Source: Gemmatimonadales bacterium (lineage in GTDB: Bacteria; Gemmatimonadota; Gemmatimonadetes; Gemmatimonadales; GWC2-71-9). From it: DNA of 64,000 bases. Shown one piece after another: positions 1 to 7,746 of the stretch. Under the pieces are notes generated by a model. That model was not told the origin of the DNA. It saw only the letters and a list, made by a program, of their open reading frames with translations, and did not search any database. The DNA lies in contig JAWKQM010000004.1 of assembly GCA_041390145.1 (NCBI GenBank), forward strand, positions 186,001-250,000, given 5' to 3'. The translations under genes were made by a program, and so were the position numbers. Every line of letters starts with the position of its first letter. The stretch's first letter is position 1.

Positions 1-498
1 ACCATCGCGGTGGACAGCGCGACCGGACTGGTGCTCGGCAAGTTGCCGGGACAGGGCCGGGTGCAGGCCTCCACGGACGGGCTCGTGTCGCCCCTCAACA
101 TTCTCACCGTCTACGCATCCCCGGACACGCTGATCCTGGTGCCGCCGGACACGATCGTCGTGGACACCCTGCTGTCGACCGCCACACCACCCCTGGTGGC
201 CCGGCTCGAGGCGTTCAATCCTCCCGCGCCTGTCGCCGGCCGCCCGATCATCTATGAACTGATCGAGCCGGTCTACGCAGATACCGCCAGCGCCGCCCTG
301 GTGTTCGGCAACGGCCAGCTGGCCGACACGGCGCTGACGAACAGCAGTGGGGAACCGACGAACCCCGTCGTGCTGTCCCGGAAGCCCGCGCTGGCGGCGC
401 CGGACAGCGCCATCGTCGAAATTCGCGCCACTCGATACCAAGAGAACCAGCCGGTCCCCGGGTCGGGGCAGCGCTGGATCATTCGTTTCGGCCCGTAG
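1..498 (+). CDS. C-terminal fragment of a surface or secreted protein, 5' truncated
   Basis: The reading frame is open from the first base, so the gene starts before the window and only about 165 C-terminal residues are seen. The fragment is rich in Val, Thr, Pro and Ala, contains only one Lys and no Cys, and reads like an Ig-like or beta-sandwich extracellular module of the kind found in large surface or autotransported proteins. There is no catalytic motif. It ends with a TAG 21 bases before the next gene, acyl-CoA synthetase, on the same strand. The function is unknown; extracellular location is an inference from composition. Confidence 0.6.
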   Translation, partial: TIAVDSATGLVLGKLPGQGRVQASTDGLVSPLNILTVYASPDTLILVPPDTIVVDTLLSTATPPLVARLEAFNPPAPVAGRPIIYELIEPVYADTASAALVFGNGQLADTALTNSSGEPTNPVVLSRKPALAAPDSAIVEIRATRYQENQPVPGSGQRWIIRFGP

Positions 499-519
499 CC
501 GGGAATTTCTGGAGGTACC

Positions 520-2337
520 GTGAACACCGCGCCTCGCACCCTCACCGAGCTCTTCTTCGGGGCCATGGACCGCTCGGCAACACGCCCGGTCGCCCTCCGC
601 GTCAAGCGGGACGGCACCTGGACGGGCCTCAGCTTCGCCGACCTCCTCTCCCAGGTGCACGCCTTTAGTGTCGGCCTCTGTGAAATGGGGGTCCGTGCCG
701 GCGACCGGCTGGCCATTCTCTCCGAGAACCGGCCGGAGTGGGCCATCACAGATTTTGCCTGCCTTGCCGCCCGCTGCGCCGACGTCCCGGTCTATCCCAC
801 GCTGCCTGCCCACCAGATCGAGTACATCCTGCGCGATTCCGGCGCCGTCGCGGTCTGTTGTTCGTCGGCCGCGCAGTTGAGCAAGATTCTCGAGATCCAG
901 GGCAACCTGCCGGCGCTCAAGAACGTCATCGTCTTCGACGGCGAGGCCGCGACCGGCGGCGCCATCAGCTTCGAATCGGTCGTCGCCAAGGGTCGGAACG
1001 CGCTGGACAAGTACCCCTCGTGGCGCGCCGACGCCCTGGCCGTCAAGCCAGACGACCTCGCCACCATCATCTACACCTCCGGCACCACCGGCGATCCCAA
1101 GGGCGTGATGCTCACCCACGGGAACATCACCTCGGACGTGATGGCCGGCCTCGCCGTCCTCGACCTCCGGCAGACCGACGAGTGCCTCTCGTTCCTTCCG
1201 CTCTCGCACATTTTCGAGCGGATGGCCGGCCACTACTGCATGACCCAGATGGGCGCCATCATCAACTACGCCACCAGCATCGAGAGCGTCCCCATCGAAA
1301 TGGGAGAGCTCCGCCCCACGGTGGTCTGCTCGGTGCCCCGCCTGTACGAAAAGATCTACGCCCGCGTCCTCGAAAACGCGATGGCGGGCTCCCCGCTCAA
1401 GCAGAAGATCTTCATCTGGGCCAAGCGGATCGGCGAGGCCTGGGCGGAACTGGATATCGAGGGGAAGCCGATCCCGGCCGGGCTCGGCCTGAAGTACGCC
1501 GTCGCGCACAAGCTCGTCTTCTCGAAGCTGGTGGCGCGGGTTGGCGGGCGACTCCGCTTCTTCGTCTCCGGCGGCGCGCCACTGTCGGCCGACATTGCCC
1601 GCTTCTTCTACGCCGCCGGCCTGCCGATCATGGAGGGCTACGGCCTCACCGAGACCTCCCCCGTCATCACCGTCAACGGCTTCGGGCGCTCGCGCTTCGG
1701 GACCGTGGGCAAGCTGGTGCCCGGCGTGGAGGTGAAGATCGCGCCCGACGGTGAGATCCTCACGCGTGGCCCCAACGTGATGAAGGGGTATTACAACAAG
1801 CCGGAGGCCACCGCCGAGGTGCTCAGCGCCGACGGGTGGTTCAGCACCGGCGATATCGGCGAGCTCGACGCCGACGGCTACCTGAAGATCACCGACCGGA
1901 AGAAGGACATCATCGTGACCGCCGGCGGCAAGAACATCGCGCCGCAGCCGATCGAAAACCTGGTCAAGACCAACCCGATGGTCCTCAACGCGGTGATGAT
2001 CGGCGACAAGCGCAAGTTCCCGATCATGCTCGTAGTGCCGAACATGGAGAGCGTGCGGAAATGGGCGGAAGCCGAGGGCATGACCGGGCGCACCGACCAG
2101 GCGCTACTGGCTGACATCGTGGTGCACAACAAGCTGACCGGGGAGATCAAGAAGACCCTGCGCGAACTCGCGCAATACGAAATGCCGAAGAAGTTCCTCA
2201 TTCTCGACCGGGACTTCAGCATTGAGACCGGCGAGCTGACCCCGACGCTGAAAGTGAAGCGGCGGGTCGTGGAGAAGATCCACAAGGATCGGATCGAGGA
2301 GTTGTATGCTGCCGGAGGCGTGGAAACGGTCTACTAA
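520..2337 (+). CDS. fadD: Long-chain fatty acid--CoA ligase (AMP-forming)
   Basis: Activates fatty acids with ATP and CoA to acyl-CoA in the cytoplasm, feeding beta-oxidation or lipid synthesis. The 605-residue length fits the FadD15/long-chain branch of the ANL superfamily. The P-loop YTSGTTGDPKG, the adenylate-binding GYGLTETSPV, the STGDIGELDADGY hinge motif and the C-terminal DRKKDIIVTAGGKNIAPQPIE are all present. The GTG start follows a GGAGG Shine-Dalgarno (SD) site. The stop overlaps by four bases the stop of the minus-strand Trm112-like gene, so the two are convergent. The exact chain length preference cannot be read from the sequence. Confidence 0.93.
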   Translation: MNTAPRTLTELFFGAMDRSATRPVALRVKRDGTWTGLSFADLLSQVHAFSVGLCEMGVRAGDRLAILSENRPEWAITDFACLAARCADVPVYPTLPAHQIEYILRDSGAVAVCCSSAAQLSKILEIQGNLPALKNVIVFDGEAATGGAISFESVVAKGRNALDKYPSWRADALAVKPDDLATIIYTSGTTGDPKGVMLTHGNITSDVMAGLAVLDLRQTDECLSFLPLSHIFERMAGHYCMTQMGAIINYATSIESVPIEMGELRPTVVCSVPRLYEKIYARVLENAMAGSPLKQKIFIWAKRIGEAWAELDIEGKPIPAGLGLKYAVAHKLVFSKLVARVGGRLRFFVSGGAPLSADIARFFYAAGLPIMEGYGLTETSPVITVNGFGRSRFGTVGKLVPGVEVKIAPDGEILTRGPNVMKGYYNKPEATAEVLSADGWFSTGDIGELDADGYLKITDRKKDIIVTAGGKNIAPQPIENLVKTNPMVLNAVMIGDKRKFPIMLVVPNMESVRKWAEAEGMTGRTDQALLADIVVHNKLTGEIKKTLRELAQYEMPKKFLILDRDFSIETGELTPTLKVKRRVVEKIHKDRIEELYAAGGVETVY

Positions 2338-2924
2338 ACGCGCCGCGTCCGCGCCACCCAGACCCCGTCCGCGCTGGCGAGCACTTCGAGCTCCGGCAGG
2401 GACGGGGTCTCGCTTTCGCCCACGACCCTGAGGCCCGGCAGCAGGCAGCGCATGGCATCGGCAAGCCACGCGGCGTCCGACGCGAAGCCCGGTCCGAGCA
2501 CCACCCCGCGGAGGTGGCGGCTCTTCACCGGAAGGCGCGCGGCGTGGGCCAGGCTCACGCCGCGGCCGCTCGCCACTCCCGGCGGGGGGTTCACGGCCAG
2601 CACATGGACCCCCTCGGCCTCCGCCGCGAACGCCTCCCAGTGCTCCCCCGCTCCACCCACCATCGCCACATAGCCGCCCGGCCCGCCCAGCCCGAGGAGG
2701 GCGGCCATCGCGGGACCGGTGAGTCGATCTGACCGATGCACTTCGGCCGGGGTGGGGATGAACTCGGCGACCCCATCACGAACGGGGTAGACCCTGCCGC
2801 AGTCCATGCAGCCAAGCTGGCCGCCCTGGACCTGCCGGTCGACGACCGTGTCAGGAAGGAGCACGAGGACATTCTCCTCGTGCTCCTCGGGACAGCGAAG
2901 GATGTCGGTGAGTTCGATGAACAT
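2334..2924 (-). CDS. Trm112-like zinc-binding domain protein with degenerate methyltransferase-like fold
   Basis: The first ~55 residues form a Trm112-like module with two cysteine groups (RCPEEHEE near residue 10, GCMDCGRVYP near 40) and the typical VYPVRDGVAEFIP ending. The remaining ~135 residues look like a Rossmann fold: GGYVAMVGGAGEHW resembles a weak SAM-binding loop, but the acidic ribose-binding position is not clear, so it may be an inactive or accessory methyltransferase. It is the last gene of the minus-strand pterin/M23 operon, three bases after the M23 peptidase stop. The substrate is unknown. Confidence 0.75.
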   Translation of the reverse strand: MFIELTDILRCPEEHEENVLVLLPDTVVDRQVQGGQLGCMDCGRVYPVRDGVAEFIPTPAEVHRSDRLTGPAMAALLGLGGPGGYVAMVGGAGEHWEAFAAEAEGVHVLAVNPPPGVASGRGVSLAHAARLPVKSRHLRGVVLGPGFASDAAWLADAMRCLLPGLRVVGESETPSLPELEVLASADGVWVARTRRV

Positions 2925-2927
2925 GGA

Positions 2928-4490
2928 CTATGGTCGGAAGACAACCCAGGTGAGCTTGCCTTCCTCCACGGTGACGGTGCGGAAGACCTTCCGCCCGTTG
3001 ATCTCTGTCCCGACGAGATAGGTGCCCGGGGGCACGTCGCTCACGGCGAAGTTCTCGCCGTAGAGGGGATGGGGATGGTTCTTCGGTCCGTATGTCTCCG
3101 CAAATGAATAGGGCGTCTCGGCCGGCTCCGGCTTGATAATGCCGTAGATGCGCGCCTGTTCCACCAACCTCCCGTCGTCGTCCAGCACCTGCCCGGCCAC
3201 GATGCCGGTCCCGGGGAGCGGCTGGATCCAGAGTTCCGGATTGGTGGTGTATTCCGGATAGCGCTGGAGCGAGTCCACGATCAGCTGGACATCCTCGACC
3301 GGGGAAACGTGCACCTCGAGATGGAGATGGTCGTTCGTGGCCCGTCCGGTATTGCCGACCTCGCTGATGACATCCCCGGTGGCCACGCGCTGGCCCAGGG
3401 ACACCTTCAATGCCGAGTTGTGGTAGTAGACGGAGTAGAGATACTTCGTTCCGTCCGCCTTGAGCACCGAGTCGTGCCGAATTGCCACGGTCAGCGCGCC
3501 CGCCTCGGCGGGCCCGGCATACACCACCACCCCACTGCCGATGGCGTGCACCGGCGTGCCGTCGGGATTGTTGAATTCGACGCCCTGATGGGGCTGAAAG
3601 TTGCCGCCCATCGTGGAACCATACCGGTACGTCTGGTCGATGTAGCTGTTGTCCTCCAGGGAGATCGGGCGCTCGAACCAGGTGGTCTTCGGGGCGGCAG
3701 GCGCCTCCGCCGGACGGGCCAGCCGCCCGGCGCGCTCGTAGCAGGGAGTGGTATCGCTCACTTCACGAATACCGCAGAGGGTGCCCTTCCAGTTGCCGAG
3801 GCGGGCGAGCGGCGGGAATCCGGCGTAGCCGCGCTGGGAAATCGACACCGCGCCGTCCGGACTCCTTGTCAGGGCCACCGAGCCGGCCAGCGTGGAGAGG
3901 AGAATCCCGGTGCGGGAGCGGGCAATACGTCGGATGTACTCGCTGGGCAGCACGACGAGGGCGCTATCGGCGGGGCCCCGCGCGGCGGGGCCGGTGGCAT
4001 CGACGTAGGCGGTCCAGTGCTCGCCGGCATCGAGGGTCATCTGCAGCCCGTCCGCCGTGCCGATCCAGACCGAGTTCCCCCGCACCACGATGCCGGCCGG
4101 CGCCACGTATTGCCATTCCGGGCCGAGCTCGCTCAGGGTCCAGTTCTTCCAGCTCCGTCCGCCGTCTGTCGACACTCCCCAGCCATTCCCGACCGTTCCG
4201 TACCACACCTCGCCACGGGACCCGAACGCGATCGACGCCACGAAATCCCACGAGAGGGATTCCGGGGTCGTGTCGCTCTTGATCTGTTCCCACGCCACGC
4301 CACCGGCCGGGAGGACGTAGATGCCGCGACCGTACGTCCCCGCCCAGATTCCGCCGGACGGGTCGCGGACGAGCGTCAGGACATGCACGCCCCAACCGGT
4401 CGTGTCGGGGAGCGGAGGGAGGGCGGACTGCGCGGCGAGGATCGCCGGCGTGAGGGCGAGGCTGAGCACCATCCATCGAATACACTTCAT
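2928..4490 (-). CDS. Secreted M23-family metallopeptidase with N-terminal propeller repeats
   Basis: A 520-residue exported protein, starting at the ATG (4490) just ahead of a clear signal peptide (MKCIRWMVLSLALTPAILAA). Residues ~30-240 contain sialidase/BNR-like repeats (GGIWAGTYGRGIYVLP, GGRSWKNW). The M23 LytM domain follows, with zinc ligands in HQGVEF and DHLHLEVH and the GTPVHAIGSGVVVYAGP and VGNTGRATNDH loops. The last ~90 residues are a carboxypeptidase-regulatory-like beta sandwich. The family cleaves peptidoglycan cross-links or other peptides outside the cytoplasm. The propeller fusion suggests a docking role, which is inferred. It lies in the minus operon 36 bases after the SDR gene. 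Confidence 0.85.
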   Translation of the reverse strand: MKCIRWMVLSLALTPAILAAQSALPPLPDTTGWGVHVLTLVRDPSGGIWAGTYGRGIYVLPAGGVAWEQIKSDTTPESLSWDFVASIAFGSRGEVWYGTVGNGWGVSTDGGRSWKNWTLSELGPEWQYVAPAGIVVRGNSVWIGTADGLQMTLDAGEHWTAYVDATGPAARGPADSALVVLPSEYIRRIARSRTGILLSTLAGSVALTRSPDGAVSISQRGYAGFPPLARLGNWKGTLCGIREVSDTTPCYERAGRLARPAEAPAAPKTTWFERPISLEDNSYIDQTYRYGSTMGGNFQPHQGVEFNNPDGTPVHAIGSGVVVYAGPAEAGALTVAIRHDSVLKADGTKYLYSVYYHNSALKVSLGQRVATGDVISEVGNTGRATNDHLHLEVHVSPVEDVQLIVDSLQRYPEYTTNPELWIQPLPGTGIVAGQVLDDDGRLVEQARIYGIIKPEPAETPYSFAETYGPKNHPHPLYGENFAVSDVPPGTYLVGTEINGRKVFRTVTVEEGKLTWVVFRP

Positions 4491-4525
4491 GGCGCGCACC
4501 GGGATAGGGGTGAAGTGAGTACGTG

Positions 4526-5221
4526 TCATGCAGGCCCGAGCCGCAGCCAGTCGAGCTCGACATGCGACGGGCGCGTGGCGGCAAAGACGATGGCCGCGGC
4601 GACATCCTCGGGCCGGAGCATCTTCGCGCGGGGGGTGAAACCCTCCCGCGAATCGGGATCAACGGCGTCCCATGCCGCGGTGTCGGTCGGGCCCGGCGAA
4701 ACCAGCGTAAAGCGGACGGCGGTGCCACGATGTTCCGCCAACAACGTTTCGTGCAGGCCGCGCACCCCAAACTTGGCGGCGGCGTAGGCGGCGTTGCCGG
4801 GGAAGCCATGGTGGTCGGCGACGGAGCCGACCGTCACGACCCGGCCCCCGCCGCCGGAACGCATCATCGGCACGAACGCCTTGGCCACCAGCCAGGTGCC
4901 GCGCAGATTGGCGGCAATTTGCGCGTCGAACTCGGCGGTGGTGGTCTCCTCGAACGGCGCCAGGTGGAAGGCGCCGGCGTTGTTCACCAGCAGGTTGGGT
5001 GTCCCCCACTCTGCCCGCACAAGGTCGGCGGCCACCTGCACCTGCGCGGCGTCGGTGACGTCGCAGCGGAGATCAAGGGTGTCCTCGCCGTGCCGGGGGG
5101 CGAGGCTGCGCGACATCCGCACCACCCTGGCCCCCTCACGTGCGAGGAGGTCGGCGGTGGCGGCGCCAATGCCGCGAGAGGCTCCCGTCACCACCGCAAT
5201 CCGTCCCCGGAGCGCGGTCAC
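4526..5221 (-). CDS. Short-chain dehydrogenase/reductase, possible pterin (sepiapterin-type) reductase
   Basis: A classical 231-residue SDR: cofactor loop TGASRGIG (residues 12-19), NNAG (80-83), and catalytic Ser133, Tyr146 and Lys150 (YAAAK). Its start ATG overlaps the folE stop in an ATGA junction, so it is translationally coupled to GTP cyclohydrolase I and, further upstream, the PTPS-like gene. That context raises sepiapterin reductase or dihydropteridine reductase as the role, because those enzymes are also SDRs. The sequence alone equally fits a generic 3-oxoacyl-type reductase, so the pterin role is an inference. Confidence 0.85.
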   Translation of the reverse strand: MTALRGRIAVVTGASRGIGAATADLLAREGARVVRMSRSLAPRHGEDTLDLRCDVTDAAQVQVAADLVRAEWGTPNLLVNNAGAFHLAPFEETTTAEFDAQIAANLRGTWLVAKAFVPMMRSGGGGRVVTVGSVADHHGFPGNAAYAAAKFGVRGLHETLLAEHRGTAVRFTLVSPGPTDTAAWDAVDPDSREGFTPRAKMLRPEDVAAAIVFAATRPSHVELDWLRLGPA

Positions 5222-5808
5222 TCCGACTCCGCCCCGGTTCCGTGGGCGAGCCGCAGGAACTCCGCGCGGGTCTTGGAGTCGCTGGTGAAGATGCCGCGCA
5301 ACGCACTGGTGACGGTTCGCGAGCGCTGCTTCTCGACCCCCCGCATCATCATGCAGAGATGCGACGCCTCGAGCACGACGCCAACGCCGCGGGGAGCCAC
5401 CACATCCATGACGGCATTCGCCACCTGGTCGGTGAGGCGCTCCTGGACCTGCAGGCGCCGGGCGAAGACATCGACGATGCGGGGGAGCTTGGACAGGCCG
5501 AGGATCCGCCCATCAGGCACATAGGCCACGTGCGCCACCCCGAAGAAGGGCAACAGATGATGCTCACAGAGGGAATAGAATTCGATGTCGCGCACGAGAA
5601 TCATGCTCTCGTGTGCCTCCTCGAAGAGCGCATCCCCGACCGCGTCCTCGACCGTCAGGCCATAGCCGCGGGTCAGCCAGCGGAGCGACGCCTCCACCCG
5701 CTCCGGCGTCTTGACGAGCCCCTGGCGTTCGGGGTCCTCGCCGATGCCGGCCAGGAGGGCGCGGACATGGGGGGCGAGCGGCGTGTCAGCCACCGGTGTA
5801 CTCGACAT
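5218..5808 (-). CDS. folE: GTP cyclohydrolase I
   Basis: Converts GTP to 7,8-dihydroneopterin triphosphate, the first step to folate, biopterin and queuosine precursors. The 196-residue protein has the type IA zinc ligands Cys81, His84 (SLCEHHLLPF) and Cys152 (SHLCMMMRG), plus GLSKLPRIVDVFARRLQVQERLT and the GVEKQRSRTVTSALRG C-terminal region. The ATG at 5808 starts the conserved region. It lies 23 bases inside the end of the PTPS-like gene and its stop overlaps the SDR start, so the three are one operon. Confidence 0.95.
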   Translation of the reverse strand: MSSTPVADTPLAPHVRALLAGIGEDPERQGLVKTPERVEASLRWLTRGYGLTVEDAVGDALFEEAHESMILVRDIEFYSLCEHHLLPFFGVAHVAYVPDGRILGLSKLPRIVDVFARRLQVQERLTDQVANAVMDVVAPRGVGVVLEASHLCMMMRGVEKQRSRTVTSALRGIFTSDSKTRAEFLRLAHGTGAESE

Positions 5809-6199
5809 AATTCCTCGGGGTTTCCCAGAGCCGGACCCGGTGCAGGGTGCCGGCGGGGAGCACCGGGGCAATCGCCTCCCAGCAGAAGACGGCGATGTTC
5901 TCGGCGGACGGGATGTGTTCGCGAAAGTAGGGGATATCAAGGTTCAGGTTGCGATGATCGAGCACGGAACTTACGCGTGTGTCCACGAGTTCCTTCAACA
6001 CCGCAATGTCGAGGACGTAGCCGGTCTTCGGGTCGATCGGCCCCTCGACGGTCACCTCGAGCTCGTAGTTGTGCCCGTGGTAGTTGGGATTGTTGCACGG
6101 CCCGAAGGTGGAGCGGTTCCACTCGTCGGACTCGGCGGGGTTATGGAGGCGGTGGGCCGCGTTGAAGTGGACCCGCCGGGTGACGGCGCAGGACGGCAT
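5786..6199 (-). CDS. queD: 6-pyruvoyltetrahydropterin synthase / QueD family protein
   Basis: A 137-residue T-fold enzyme using dihydroneopterin triphosphate, the product of the neighbouring FolE. Zinc ligands are His16 (HFNAAHRL) and His41/His43 (YHGHNYELEV). The catalytic cysteine is Cys35 in FGPCNNPNYHGHNY. This CNNPN-HGHNY form resembles true PTPS of biopterin synthesis more than the short CGRLHGH of E. coli QueD. The ATG at 6199 was chosen because upstream sequence in frame has no family match. No queC or queE is nearby. Either 6-carboxy- or 6-pyruvoyl-tetrahydropterin could be the product; the context favours the latter. Confidence 0.85.
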   Translation of the reverse strand: MPSCAVTRRVHFNAAHRLHNPAESDEWNRSTFGPCNNPNYHGHNYELEVTVEGPIDPKTGYVLDIAVLKELVDTRVSSVLDHRNLNLDIPYFREHIPSAENIAVFCWEAIAPVLPAGTLHRVRLWETPRNYVEYTGG

Positions 6200-6523
6200 C
6201 GGGATTCCCGAGTGTGGATGACGGAAATTGGGCGAATTGCCGGCGAGGTCAAGCGCCGGGTGGCCCGGAAGCACAAAGCGCCGACGAGGTGCGTCGGCGC
6301 CGGGAGGCGGACGATGGTGGGGAGGGTGTCTTGAAGCCCGAAAGAAAGCTGCGGTATCCTCGCCCTGACGTCTGTCTTCCCCCGAGGGGCGTGGCATCAG
6401 CCAGAGTATGCGGACCCTATCTACGGACCTGTTGGCTCAAGCACATGGTTCCCCACCACCGCCCGACACTGCTAAGATACGGACCGGTCCCAACCCCGTC
6501 AACAACGACGCCGGAGCGCTCCC
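6200..6523. other. Divergent intergenic region, 324 bases
   Basis: No convincing gene is seen here. The stretch separates the minus-strand pterin operon from the plus-strand small membrane protein gene, so it should hold promoters for both. It carries a terminator-like hairpin at 6278-6300 in the pterin leader (separate entry) and a TAAGAT -10-like hexamer at 6473-6478 that could serve the plus-strand gene. No -35 box of good quality was found at the right distance. Confidence 0.6.
6270..6300 (-). terminator. Attenuator-like hairpin in the pterin operon leader
   Basis: Read on the minus strand, the stem GCGCCGACG pairs perfectly with CGTCGGCGC around a five-base loop and is followed at once by TTTGTGCTT. 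This has the form of an intrinsic terminator. It sits about 79 bases upstream of the queD/PTPS start and downstream of any promoter in this gap, so it would act as an attenuator of the operon. No known riboswitch class was recognised around it. Confidence 0.5.
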
Positions 6524-6694
6524 ATGTCGTCCCGCCTTTCGCTGGTCCTCGCCCTCGCCACCCTGGCGCTCTGGTATGTCCTCCTGGTGCCGGTCGGCAT
6601 CAAGGCGGGCGCGGTCCATCTCCTGCTCGCGACCGGCGTCGTGCTGCTGGTGCGCTGGTGGGCGCTCAGGCCGGAGGCGAAGAAGCAGGGTTAA
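6524..6694 (+). CDS. Small two-helix membrane protein (56 aa)
   Basis: A short gene that length cutoffs would miss. GGAG lies seven bases before the ATG. The product MSSRLSLVLALATLALWYVL... continues to a second hydrophobic helix (residues ~29-46) and a short basic tail ending PEAKKQG. The pattern of two helices with a WYVLLVPVGIKAG turn resembles the lmo0937/DUF5670 class of tiny membrane proteins, whose function is unknown. The TAA stop touches the start of a palindromic element at 6694. Coding is supported by SD, composition and the clean membrane topology. Confidence 0.65.
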   Translation: MSSRLSLVLALATLALWYVLLVPVGIKAGAVHLLLATGVVLLVRWWALRPEAKKQG

Positions 6695-6776
6695 CTCACA
6701 CGAAGCAGACGAAGCCACGAACACAACATTTCCCGTTCTGGTTGCTCCTTCGTGTACGTCGTGGCTTCGTGTGAGT
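6694..6776. repeat. Long imperfect palindrome between convergent genes
   Basis: The outer arms ACTCACACGAAG (6694-6705) and CTTCGTGTGAGT (6765-6776) are exact reverse complements. An inner CGAAGCCACGA (6710-6720) also complements TCGTGGCTTCG (6759-6769) in a shifted register. The element fills the gap between the small membrane protein and the GNAT gene. It resembles the element at 11387-11485, so it is probably an interspersed extragenic palindrome that may also end transcription from both sides. Confidence 0.65.
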
Positions 6777-6795
6777 CACGGACCGGCGAGCAGGT

Positions 6796-7746
6796 TCAGA
6801 TTTCCCAGTTTGAGAAGAGCACGCCCGAGACCGGTTGCTCCGAGTACCCGTCCAAGGTCATCCGCAGGTCGGTCCAGTGGCTCTGCCAACCCTCGGCGAT
6901 AAGCGCGCGATAGGCCTCGCCCTGCGCAGCCTGGCAGCGGATCGTCACCCGCTCCACCCCTTCCTCATCCGCCACCGATTCGACCCCGGACAGCACGGCC
7001 AGCAGCGCCGGGAGATCCACCGCCACCAGCTTCAGCACCCGCAGGTCTTCGCGCGGCCGGCTGAGCGCGAGCGGCACCGCATGCCAGACGGCGAAGGCCG
7101 CCAGCGCCCCGTCGCGGCGGTAGAGCGTGGTGTCGCCCACGCCGAGGTCCGCCGTGAGGCGGATTTCCCGCGCGAACGAGCGACCGGGGGCCACCCGCCC
7201 TGTGAGTTCCGCACACTCCCCGGCGGCGTCCGGCGCGCCATCGCGGGAAAGGCGGGTACACCCGATGGTGGGGCCGGCGCTGGGGGAGCGTGCCAGGGTG
7301 ATGGTCAGGTGGCCGGGGAGAAAGCCGAGCCGGCTGTAGAAGCCGATGTTCTCGACGGTGCGCGGCATGGTCTCCAGCCCGATGGTCCGTGCGGACTGCG
7401 ACTTGAGCCAGTCGACGCCGGCGAGGACAATCACCTTGCCGAGGCCCTCGCCCTGGCGGTCGGGGCGCACCGCGAGCGGTCCCATCCACCCCTCGGTCCC
7501 GGAGAGGTGCGCGAGATTGAAGGCGACGATGTCGCCGGCGCTGTCGCGCCAGAGCATCGCTCCCTTCCCCGCCGACTCCAGCGCAAACCGCCAGACGTCC
7601 TGGTTCAGGTGGGGCACGCGCACCCCCGGCATGCCGTCACGGCGGTAGCGGTCGGTAAAGGCGTTGGAGAAGATCTTGTTCAGGGGCTCGATGTCATCGC
7701 CGGTCGGGTGCTCCGGCCCCCGCACGCTCTTGTCACGCCGCCACAT
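6796..7746 (-). CDS. GNAT-family N-acetyltransferase, tandem-domain
   Basis: 316 residues. The N-terminal half (about 15-150) is a good GNAT domain with the acetyl-CoA loop VRPDRQGEGLGK and the ENIGFYSRLGF C-terminal motif. The second half (170-310) has GNAT-like size and a GDTTLYRRDGALAAFAVW strand pattern but lacks a clear acetyl-CoA loop, so it is probably a degenerate second copy. The start overlaps the end of sbcC by 14 bases, making it the last gene of the aminotransferase/HerA/SbcD/SbcC operon. The acceptor substrate is unknown; a role in DNA repair is not indicated by the sequence. Confidence 0.8.
   Translation of the reverse strand: MWRRDKSVRGPEHPTGDDIEPLNKIFSNAFTDRYRRDGMPGVRVPHLNQDVWRFALESAGKGAMLWRDSAGDIVAFNLAHLSGTEGWMGPLAVRPDRQGEGLGKVIVLAGVDWLKSQSARTIGLETMPRTVENIGFYSRLGFLPGHLTITLARSPSAGPTIGCTRLSRDGAPDAAGECAELTGRVAPGRSFAREIRLTADLGVGDTTLYRRDGALAAFAVWHAVPLALSRPREDLRVLKLVAVDLPALLAVLSGVESVADEEGVERVTIRCQAAQGEAYRALIAEGWQSHWTDLRMTLDGYSEQPVSGVLFSNWEI

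Noticed and set aside
2591..2944. Alternative minus-strand frame in the Trm112-like gene
   Set aside because: Out of frame with the zinc-binding module; the 2334-2924 frame has CPEE/CMDC and a good start.
6200..6523. PreQ1 or tetrahydrofolate riboswitch before the pterin operon
   Set aside because: No conserved core of either class could be seen; only a terminator-like hairpin is supported.
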